Below are positions 1-4,923 of a DNA stretch of 11,889 nt, piece by piece (position 1 is the stretch's first letter; the number at the start of each line of letters is the position of its first letter). The notes under the pieces were generated by a model. It was not told the origin of the DNA. It did no database searches and saw nothing but the letters and a program-made list of their open reading frames with translations. Location: the NCBI GenBank assembly GCA_023459675.1, contig JAEWTC010000076.1, forward strand, positions 1-11,889, read 5' to 3'. Origin of the DNA: Bacillota bacterium. Its GTDB lineage: Bacteria; Bacillota; Clostridia; Christensenellales; Aristaeellaceae. Made by a program: the position numbers and the translations under genes.

Positions 1-612
1 GGCGGCATCCATAGCCCGCACTTCTTCTACACGCCGGAAAAAACGGGGCTGAGCGCCTTGCCCATCCGCCAAATTCAAACAGGCGGCGGCGCTTTCACGG
101 TCGACCGCGATGCGCTGGAAACCTGGGTGCGCGCGTACCTGCGGCTGACCACGTACGAAATCTCCGTTCCCGCCCTGCGGGACGCCGCCCTGGCGCCGGA
201 GGGCAAAACGGGGCTGATCATCAGCACGCTGATGGACTATTCCCTGTGGAAGCACTTGGAGGACGCGGGCTGGTACGACGCGTTCAAGGATATCTGCCGG
301 GAGCAGATCCTGACCACGCTAACCGGCTCCATTTACCCCGCGCTCGAAGGAAAGGTGCAAAGCGCTTTCGCGTCCACGCCGCTCACCCTCATGCGGCGCA
401 CCGGCAACACGCACGGCGCGATCACCGGCTGGTCGTTTGAGAACCCCCGCATTCCCGCGGTTTCCAAAATGTCGCGGATCGCCAGGTCCGTGCAAACGCC
501 GTTCCCCGGCGTATACCAGGCCGGGCAGTGGACGTACAGCCCCTCCGGCTTCCCCATCTCCATCCTCACCGGCAAAATGGCCGCGGACGCGGCGCTAAAA
601 CGCCTGCGGTAA
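1..612 (+). CDS. NAD(P)/FAD-dependent oxidoreductase, phytoene desaturase-like (C-terminal part; 5' end outside window)
   Basis: The reading frame is open from base 1 and ends at TAA 610-612, giving the last 203 residues of a protein whose start and N-terminal dinucleotide-binding fold lie outside the window. Near the C-terminus (fragment residues 170-196) is GVYQAGQWTY, then a proline/glycine turn and LTGKMAADAA. This matches the C-terminal FAD-contacting segment of CrtI-like desaturases and flavin amine oxidases, where a Gly-rich turn and a short helix close over the flavin. The family oxidises or isomerises hydrophobic substrates such as carotenoids or prenyl lipids using FAD; no substrate can be assigned here. 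The preceding residues (about 30-160) fit the substrate-binding cap. The gene converges on, and overlaps by 18 bp, the SDR gene on the other strand. The family call is fairly safe; the role is unknown. Confidence 0.75.
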   Translation, partial: GGIHSPHFFYTPEKTGLSALPIRQIQTGGGAFTVDRDALETWVRAYLRLTTYEISVPALRDAALAPEGKTGLIISTLMDYSLWKHLEDAGWYDAFKDICREQILTTLTGSIYPALEGKVQSAFASTPLTLMRRTGNTHGAITGWSFENPRIPAVSKMSRIARSVQTPFPGVYQAGQWTYSPSGFPISILTGKMAADAALKRLR

Positions 613-1518
613 GCCCGTCATCGAAAGGCTCAGCGCCCACACCTTATCGCGCACGGCGCTGTCCAGCGCGTGGGGCATCGGCTTTTCGTCGATCGTCAGG
701 TTGAAAAACCTGCCGGTCGTTTTTGTTAGCTCCGGCGCCGCCGCGAGGAAATACAGCGCTTCGCCCGAGATGGCGGGGTTTTTGAGGAACGGCCGAACGG
801 CAATCCGCTGCCACGCGCGATAGAGCGGGCCGTTGTTCTGCCCGATTGCCGTGCGCACCGCGCCCGGGTGCATCGCGTTGATGGTAACGCCTGCGTCCCT
901 TAAAAGCTCCGCCAGCGTGCGCACGGTCATGATCTGCGCGGTTTTGGACGCCCCGTAGGCCCGCAGGCCGAAATAATGGCGTTTCGCCCAGTCCAGATCG
1001 TTCAGGTTCAGCCCGCCGAAGCGGTGGCCCTGCGAATTCACCTGCAGGATGCGCCCCTGCGGGCTTTTTTTGATGTTGGGGAGTAAAAGCATCGTCAATA
1101 GGAAGCTTGCCAGATGGTTGACCTGAAACACAAGCTCGTTGCCGTCCTCCGTGAGCCGCCTGCGCGTGCAGTGCAGCCCCGCGGCGTTGATCAGCACGTC
1201 GACCGCCGGGTACCCGGCCAGAATTTCCGCGGCGGCTTTGCGCACGTCGGCCAGACGGCTGAAATCGGCGATCACCAGATGGACGGCAACCGGGTAAGCG
1301 GCTTCCAGCTCCGCCTTCACGGCCTCGGCCTTCTCCCGGCTGCGGGCAACCAATACCAGGTTGGCGCCGCCCGCGGCCAGCCGCCTGGCGGCCGCCAGGC
1401 CGACGCCGGAGGTTGCGCCGGTGACGACGCAAAGCTTTCCCGCCATGGACGCGCTCGTTTTGCGCTGCTCTGCCCGCCCGTTTTTGATATACGCGAGATC
1501 TTCCCGGCTGTATTTCAT
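595..1518 (-). CDS. Short-chain dehydrogenase/reductase, retinol-dehydrogenase-like
   Basis: This 307-residue classical-type SDR has a Rossmann fold that binds NAD(P)H and probably reduces or oxidises a carbonyl/alcohol on a hydrophobic substrate. Visible motifs are the cofactor turn TGATSGVG (33-40), NAAG (111-114), Asn134 in FQVNHLASF, Ser162 in VNSQG, and the catalytic Y188-xxx-K192 in AYGASK. All catalytic residues are present, and HPGAVRT (217-223) is the usual post-catalytic loop. ATG at 1518 is chosen because it lies 4 nt after the stop of the upstream NTF2-like gene, with a GGTGAG ribosome site spanning that stop, which implies translational coupling. An in-frame upstream extension to 1635 would run back through the neighbouring gene and is rejected. 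Met25 is a weaker alternative start. The 3' end overlaps the convergent FAD oxidoreductase. Family certain, substrate unknown. Confidence 0.9.
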   Translation of the reverse strand: MKYSREDLAYIKNGRAEQRKTSASMAGKLCVVTGATSGVGLAAARRLAAGGANLVLVARSREKAEAVKAELEAAYPVAVHLVIADFSRLADVRKAAAEILAGYPAVDVLINAAGLHCTRRRLTEDGNELVFQVNHLASFLLTMLLLPNIKKSPQGRILQVNSQGHRFGGLNLNDLDWAKRHYFGLRAYGASKTAQIMTVRTLAELLRDAGVTINAMHPGAVRTAIGQNNGPLYRAWQRIAVRPFLKNPAISGEALYFLAAAPELTKTTGRFFNLTIDEKPMPHALDSAVRDKVWALSLSMTGLPQAF

Positions 1519-1522
1519 ACGC

Positions 1523-1972
1523 TCACCCGAATTTCTTGCGCATAAAGCGGCGGTACGGTTTCTGAAACCAGGGGATGCCGTTGAAAATATCGCCCCACAG
1601 GTCGTAGTAATCCCGCTGGGCAAGGATCCGTCCATCCTCGTGCAGCGTGAGCTTCGTACTTCCGTAGATGGGCGTGCTGGGAAATTTCTTGAACATCATG
1701 GTCATCGTCCAGGTGAACAATATTTCGTTTTCCGCCATCGCAACCGTGCCGATCTCCATGCGCAGCTCCTTGCAGCGCCCGGCCAGCCGGGCGCACAGCG
1801 CCATGAATTCCGCCTTGCCCTCAATTTTCTGAATGCTGTCCTCAAACACGATCTCCTCGTGATAATACGGGAAGAGATGGGACCAGTCCGGCTTGCCCGC
1901 CGTGTTATAGGTTTTTCCCCACAGCGCGCGAAGGGTTTCCTGTGTGATTGGCTGCCGCTCGTCTGTTTGCAT
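1523..1972 (-). CDS. NTF2/SnoaL-like small protein (nuclear transport factor 2 family)
   Basis: This 149-residue protein has no signal peptide or membrane segment. Its pattern fits the cone-shaped NTF2/SnoaL fold: an N-terminal helix with Trp18 and Trp30, LFPYYHEEIVFEDS (33-46) leading into the first strand, a helix at 51-68, then alternating strands (73-93 and 105-122) ending in RDYYDLWGD (120-128). The family includes isomerases, cyclases, dehydratases and non-catalytic ligand pockets; acidic and His residues line the pocket, but none can be named as catalytic from sequence alone. It is the first gene of a two-gene operon with the SDR 4 nt downstream. ATG at 1972 has a GGGAGG ribosome site 6 nt upstream. 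Co-transcription with an SDR, and proximity to an FAD oxidoreductase, suggests a small-molecule redox pathway; this is inference. The basic C-terminus (YRRFMRKKFG) may aid association with membranes or nucleic acid. Confidence 0.78.
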   Translation of the reverse strand: MQTDERQPITQETLRALWGKTYNTAGKPDWSHLFPYYHEEIVFEDSIQKIEGKAEFMALCARLAGRCKELRMEIGTVAMAENEILFTWTMTMMFKKFPSTPIYGSTKLTLHEDGRILAQRDYYDLWGDIFNGIPWFQKPYRRFMRKKFG

Positions 1973-2040
1973 AGCGCCCTCCCGGCATTCGGTGCGTCAA
2001 ACGTAAGGGGTCGGGTGGTACAAAACGGTTTCCTAAATCA

Positions 2041-2068
2041 AGTATACCATATTGCCCGCAAGTGGAAA
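2041..2068 (-). promoter_or_regulatory. Sigma-A-type promoter for the NTF2-like/SDR operon
   Basis: On the minus strand a -35-like TTTCCA (2068-2063) is followed by a 16-nt spacer and a -10 TATACT (2046-2041, 5 of 6 to consensus). Transcription would start near 2034, giving a leader of about 60 nt before ATG 1972. The -10 is convincing; the -35 is only 4 of 6. Confidence 0.55.
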
Positions 2069-2175
2069 CCTTTGCGGCGGGCGCGCATAAAAGGCGCGCG
2101 TACGGGCGGGGCGCTTTCGACCATAGGACGCCGTTGGGCCATTGCTATCGAGGCGCGTGCGAGGGGGCGGAGTTC

Positions 2176-2208
2176 GCCGGAGCATCGGCGGCTTTTCGAG
2201 GTTCCGGC
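2176..2208. repeat. Imperfect inverted repeat / hairpin in the divergent region
   Basis: Arms GCCGGAGC (2176-2183) and GTTCCGGC (2201-2208) pair over 8 bp with one G-U. They continue after an A-G mismatch with TCG (2185-2187) against CGA (2197-2199) around a 9-nt loop. Neither strand has a following T-run, so it is not an obvious terminator. It lies between the two divergent promoters. Confidence 0.5.
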
Positions 2209-2268
2209 AGCCCGACCGGCCGGGTGGGAAACGTTTATAGGTCTTTTCAGGTGAAGTCATTCATTCTG

Positions 2269-2277
2269 TGGTACAAT
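2269..2277 (+). promoter_or_regulatory. Extended -10 promoter for the HEAT-repeat gene
   Basis: TGG-TACAAT has the TG of an extended -10 and matches TATAAT at 5 of 6 positions. No good -35 is seen at 16-18 nt; GTGAAG at 2251-2256 is the nearest weak candidate. The predicted start near 2284 gives a leader of about 130 nt before ATG 2415. Confidence 0.5.
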
Positions 2278-2414
2278 GAAATCAGGAAATCTCCATCTCG
2301 ATCGCGGGCGGCGGCAAACCGCCTTCGGGCAGAACGCGAATAGCGGCGTTCCGCTTGAACCGTGCCCGGCCCGTAATCCTGAAAACGCGGATTTCTACAA
2401 AGGAGACCGGTACG

Positions 2415-2744
2415 ATGTTTGGCAATAAAATGGGCAACGTGGAAAAGGCGATCAAAAAGAATAACGCGGGCGCTCTGATCGGGCTGGCCGACGGCAAGGA
2501 CGCGGAGGTTACCCTTGCCGCGATTGCCGGTTTGGGCGGCATCGGCGGGCAGGAAACCTGCAATTTCCTGATTTCCTGCCTGAGCAACGCGAACGTGGAT
2601 ATACGCGTCGCCGCCGCGAAAGCGCTTGGAACGATCGGCGACAAGCATACCAAGGCGTTTATTTCGGCGCAGATGAACAAGGAAACCGACCCGCAGGTGC
2701 GCGAAACCATGGGTCAGGCTATGATGCTCATCAAAAGCTACTGA
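2415..2744 (+). CDS. Small stand-alone HEAT-repeat protein
   Basis: This 109-residue protein consists almost wholly of short alpha-helical repeats of the HEAT / PBS-lyase-like type. Repeat-like helices are seen at about 30-44 (AEVTLAAIAGLGGIG), 46-58, 61-75 (DIRVAAAKALGTIGD), 77-88 and 92-106 (DPQVRETMGQAMMLI). The spaced D-x-x-V-R/L-x-x-A-x-x-A-L-G pattern is typical. HEAT repeats form a curved protein-binding solenoid, so a scaffold or adaptor role is likely; no partner is evident. There is no signal peptide or membrane segment, so it is cytoplasmic. The start at 2415 is chosen over an in-frame ATG at 2355 because AAAGGAG ends 9 nt upstream of it. The gene is monocistronic, with 308 bp before the next gene. 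The fold is confident; the function is unknown. Confidence 0.82.
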   Translation: MFGNKMGNVEKAIKKNNAGALIGLADGKDAEVTLAAIAGLGGIGGQETCNFLISCLSNANVDIRVAAAKALGTIGDKHTKAFISAQMNKETDPQVRETMGQAMMLIKSY

Positions 2745-2777
2745 CGTAAGCCCCGGGTGCCCGCGGCGCCATGCATT

Positions 2778-2813
2778 GCTTCCCGCGGCAGAAATTTGAC
2801 GAATGCGGGAGGC
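2778..2813 (+). terminator. Possible weak terminator of the HEAT-repeat gene
   Basis: GCTTCCCGC (2778-2786) pairs with GCGGGAGGC (2805-2813) over 9 bp with one G-U, around an 18-nt loop. Only a broken T stretch (ATTATTT) follows, so termination would be inefficient and the call is tentative. Confidence 0.3.
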
Positions 2814-2855
2814 GGATTATTTGGCGAACCCTCGTTTCCGGCAGTTTGCGGGCTT

Positions 2856-2927
2856 CTGTGCGCGGCGTTCCGCCCTGTGAGGATACGATGCATATTGGCG
2901 GCCCCCTGTGTGCGGCGCGCCGCCCTG
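2856..2927. repeat. Two direct copies of a 22-nt GC-palindromic unit, 50 bp apart
   Basis: Copies at 2856-2877 and 2906-2927 share 19 of 22 bases. The common core is GCGGCG-NN-CCGCCCTG, preceded by CTGTG and one variable base; the differences lie at that base and the two central bases. Each copy is itself an inverted repeat, and the second contains the perfect palindrome GCGGCGCGCCGC (2912-2923). The 50-bp period is close to five helical turns. The 12-mer GCGGCGTTCCGC of copy 1 also occurs at 2343-2354 in the HEAT gene leader. It could be an operator pair or RNA hairpins. Confidence 0.5.
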
Positions 2928-2967
2928 CTGCCGTCTGGCGGTTCGCTGAAGCGAAGAAGGCCGGATA

Positions 2968-2996
2968 TTGCGCGGGGCGCTTTTTTTGTTTATGAT
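2968..2996 (+). promoter_or_regulatory. Candidate promoter for the two-component operon
   Basis: TTGCGC (2968-2973), a 17-nt spacer and TATGAT (2991-2996, 5 of 6) precede the response regulator. The predicted start near 3003 gives a leader of about 50 nt. The -35 matches only 3 of 6. The spacer contains the seven-T run, so promoter and any upstream termination signal would overlap. Confidence 0.5.
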
Positions 2997-3052
2997 AGGG
3001 GAAGATAACAAAGCCCGTTCACCGCGCAAGGCGTAAATCCAAAGGAGAGCGT

Positions 3053-3727
3053 ATGTTTCACATTCTGGTCATCGACGACGACCGCAACACCCGAAAGCTG
3101 ATGCAGGCGGTGCTTGCGGCGGATGGGTATTCCGTGCTGACCGCCGAAAACGGCGAGGACGCCCTGCAGGTGATGGAGCGCGAGCACGTGGATTTGGCGG
3201 TGCTGGATTTGATGATGCCCAAAATGGACGGGTACGCCTTCACCCGCGCGCTGCGGGAAACGCACAACGCCCTCCCCATTCTCATGGTCAGCGCCAAGCA
3301 GGCGTCGGCAAGCCGCAAGGACGGCTTCATCGCCGGGATTGACGATTACATGACCAAGCCGGTGGACGAGGAGGAAATGCTGCTGCGCATCAAGGCGCTC
3401 TTGCGCCGGGCGCGGATTGTTTCCCAGCGCAGGCTGGAGATCGGCGAGGTGAGCCTGGATTTTGACAGCCGCACCGTAACGCGCGCGGGGGAAACGGTCA
3501 CCCTGCCGCACAAGGAATTCCTGCTGCTCTACCAACTGCTGTCCTACCCCGGGCGTGTGTTTACCCGCATTCAGATTATGGATGAAATCTGGGGCATCCA
3601 GAGCGAGACGGGCTGGGAAACCATCACCGTTCACATCAACCGCCTGCGCAGGCGGTTTGCGGAGTATCCGGAATTTGAAATCGTATCCGTGCGCGGGCTC
3701 GGGTATAAGGCGGTGAAGCGCGTATGA
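3053..3727 (+). CDS. OmpR/PhoB-family response regulator
   Basis: This 224-residue regulator has a receiver domain (about 1-115) and a C-terminal winged-helix DNA-binding domain (about 126-224). The receiver has the acidic pocket D8-D9-D10, phospho-acceptor D52 in LDLMMPKMDG, switch residue S80 and K102 in TKP. The winged helix shows the transactivation-loop and recognition-helix region (about 170-208, ITVHINRLRRRF) and the closing RGLGYK hairpin. All phosphorylation residues are intact, so it should be switched on by the kinase encoded next. ATG 3053 has AAAGGAG ending 5 nt upstream. The stop overlaps the kinase start (ATGA), so the two are translationally coupled. OmpR-family regulators usually bind direct repeats with 11-bp period, and one such repeat lies before the ABC exporter at 4861-4878. 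The regulated genes are inferred from position. Confidence 0.95.
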   Translation: MFHILVIDDDRNTRKLMQAVLAADGYSVLTAENGEDALQVMEREHVDLAVLDLMMPKMDGYAFTRALRETHNALPILMVSAKQASASRKDGFIAGIDDYMTKPVDEEEMLLRIKALLRRARIVSQRRLEIGEVSLDFDSRTVTRAGETVTLPHKEFLLLYQLLSYPGRVFTRIQIMDEIWGIQSETGWETITVHINRLRRRFAEYPEFEIVSVRGLGYKAVKRV

Positions 3728-4827
3728 GGAATATCGAAAACCGGAACGCCTGCGACAGAGTTCACGCGGACAGGCTGCATGCGGACAGGCCCAAGTTCGC
3801 GCATCTGGTGTTTCTGTTCACGGTTCTGGTTTCGCTTATCTTCGCGGTGACGATGTTCATCGTCACCGGCGGCATGTTGCTGCTCGACAGGTTCAGCGTT
3901 ATCCAGCTCCCGGATTCCGGCAGCTGGGCGATTCCCATGGTCATCTGGTTTTTGTCAAGCCTTCTCGTGGGCATGGCGACCGCCGCTTTGGTCAGCCATA
4001 TTCCGATCCGCCCGTTCCGCGAGCTGGTGGACGGCATGTGCAGCCTTGCCCAGGGCGATTACTCCGTACGGCTGAAGCCGCACCACCCGGCCATTGCCCG
4101 CAAGGTGGCCGAGAGCTTCAACGCGCTTGCCACGGAGCTGGAAAACACCGAGATGCTCCGTATGGATTTCGTGAACAACTTCTCGCACGAGTTCAAAACG
4201 CCGATCGTGTCCATCCGCGGGTTTGCAAAGTTATTAAAACGCGCGGACATCCCCCCCGCCAAGCGGGACGAGTATCTGAAAATCATCGTGGACGAAGCCA
4301 CCCGCCTGACCGATATGGCGGACAACGTGCTGAGTCTGGCGAAAATTGAAAAACAGTCGATCCTCACCGACGTGACCCCGTTTAACCTGAGCGAGCAGAT
4401 CCGCACCAGCGTGTTGCTGCTGCAGAAAAAGTGGGAGCACAAGCACCTGGAGATCGATTTTGACGAGTACGAGCACACCTGCGCGGGCAATGAGGAGCTT
4501 TTAAAGCAGGTGTGGATCAACCTGCTGGACAACGCCGTGAAGTTCGCGCCCGCGGGCAGCCGCGTAACCGTGCGCATTACAAGACAGCCGGAAAGCATTT
4601 CCGTTTCCGTTGCCAACCAGGGGGCGGAAATCGAAGGCGACGCGCGCAAACGCATGTTTGAGAAGTTCTACCAGGGCGACCCTTCCCATACAACGGAGGG
4701 AACGGGCCTGGGCCTTGCCATCGTGCGCAGCATTGTGGAGCTGCACAAGGGCTTCGTCGATTATTCCTACCGCATCAACCGCAACGTGTTCACGGTCACG
4801 CTGCCCCAGCCGCCGGAAACAACATGA
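3724..4827 (+). CDS. Membrane sensor histidine kinase, partner of the preceding regulator
   Basis: The 367-residue kinase has a basic, polar N-terminus (1-25), TM1 at about 26-53, a loop of only some 15-20 residues outside the membrane, and TM2 at about 69-91. A HAMP-like linker follows (about 91-145). The dimerisation/phospho-acceptor domain has H155 in SHEFKTP (154-160), and the HATPase domain spans about 250-362. The N box is WINLLDNAVKF (264-274, N266 and N270); the G2 lid is GTGLGL (326-331). The G1 box is degenerate: NQGAEI (298-303) in place of DxGxGI. Such variation occurs in Firmicute kinases and does not by itself mean inactivity. The very short outer loop resembles kinases that sense within the membrane or through a transporter partner. 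ATG 3724 overlaps the regulator stop. The signal is unknown; linkage to an ABC exporter suggests envelope or drug stress. Confidence 0.92.
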   Translation: MRNIENRNACDRVHADRLHADRPKFAHLVFLFTVLVSLIFAVTMFIVTGGMLLLDRFSVIQLPDSGSWAIPMVIWFLSSLLVGMATAALVSHIPIRPFRELVDGMCSLAQGDYSVRLKPHHPAIARKVAESFNALATELENTEMLRMDFVNNFSHEFKTPIVSIRGFAKLLKRADIPPAKRDEYLKIIVDEATRLTDMADNVLSLAKIEKQSILTDVTPFNLSEQIRTSVLLLQKKWEHKHLEIDFDEYEHTCAGNEELLKQVWINLLDNAVKFAPAGSRVTVRITRQPESISVSVANQGAEIEGDARKRMFEKFYQGDPSHTTEGTGLGLAIVRSIVELHKGFVDYSYRINRNVFTVTLPQPPETT

Positions 4828-4852
4828 GAATCTGATTAAAAAGGCAGAAACC

Positions 4853-4893
4853 TTCAAAAAGTTTATATTTCGTTTAGAATCGCGGGGTATGCT
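4853..4893 (+). promoter_or_regulatory. Candidate promoter(s) of the ABC exporter operon
   Basis: Two readings are possible. In one, TTCAAA (4853-4858), a 16-nt spacer and TAGAAT (4875-4880) form a sigma-A promoter. In the other, TATGCT (4888-4893) is a -10 with a poor -35, and the direct repeat at 4861-4878 takes the place of the -35, as in activator-dependent PhoB-type promoters. Both fit the 96-bp gap after the kinase gene. Confidence 0.4.
4861..4878 (+). promoter_or_regulatory. 7-4-7 direct repeat, candidate OmpR-family binding site
   Basis: GTTTATA (4861-4867), TTTC and GTTTAGA (4872-4878) form a 7-bp direct repeat (6 of 7 identical) with an exact 11-bp period, the geometry of OmpR/PhoB-family sites. 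It sits 45 bp before the first ABC gene and next to the regulator operon. A single half-site GTTTATG occurs at 2988-2994 within the two-component promoter. Confidence 0.45.
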
Positions 4894-4912
4894 TTGCCCA
4901 TTCTCATGAAAG

Positions 4913-4918
4913 AAGGGG
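4913..4918 (+). promoter_or_regulatory. Ribosome binding site fixing the start of the first ABC subunit
   Basis: AAGGGG ends 5 nt before ATG 4924. In-frame TTG 4894 and ATG 4909 lie upstream, but the site falls inside or just after them and they have no site of their own, so ATG 4924 is preferred. Confidence 0.65.
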
Positions 4919-4923
4919 TACGT

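Larger units (their letters stand above)
1973..2414. other. Divergent intergenic region (442 bp)
   Basis: There is no convincing gene between the leftward NTF2-like operon and the rightward HEAT-repeat gene. Short open frames cross it on both strands, but they have low-complexity Arg/Gly/Pro composition and no ribosome site. It holds the leftward promoter (2041-2068), a small GC hairpin (arms 2081-2086 and 2094-2099), a larger imperfect hairpin (2176-2208), an 8-bp palindrome CCGGCCGG (2216-2223), the rightward extended -10 promoter (2269-2277), and a roughly 130-nt leader with two short hairpins (2310-2323 and 2342-2355). Confidence 0.6.
2745..3052. other. Intergenic region with repeated hairpins and the two-component promoter (308 bp)
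   Basis: Nothing in this stretch looks like a gene; its short open frames lack ribosome sites and coding character. It holds a possible weak terminator for the HEAT gene (2778-2813), two copies of a 22-nt GC-palindromic unit (2856-2877 and 2906-2927), a TTCGC-TGAA-GCGAA hairpin (2942-2955), a seven-T run (2981-2987), a sigma-A-like promoter (2968-2996) and the ribosome site of the response regulator. Confidence 0.6.

Noticed and set aside
1519..1635. 39-residue N-terminal extension of the SDR
   Set aside because: It would lie inside the NTF2-like gene; ATG 1518 with a coupled ribosome site and a typical SDR N-terminus is better.
1361..2254. 297-codon plus-strand frame across the NTF2-like/SDR operon
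   Set aside because: It is antisense to two genes with clear motifs and ribosome sites, and its product shows no recognisable fold.
2971..2987. GCGC-GGG-GCGC followed by seven Ts as a terminator
   Set aside because: The stem is only 4 bp with a 3-nt loop, too weak alone; the T-run more likely forms part of the two-component promoter spacer.
2990..3634. 214-codon minus-strand frame opposite the response regulator
   Set aside because: The opposite strand encodes an unmistakable response regulator; this product has shadow-like composition (His/Gln/Arg).
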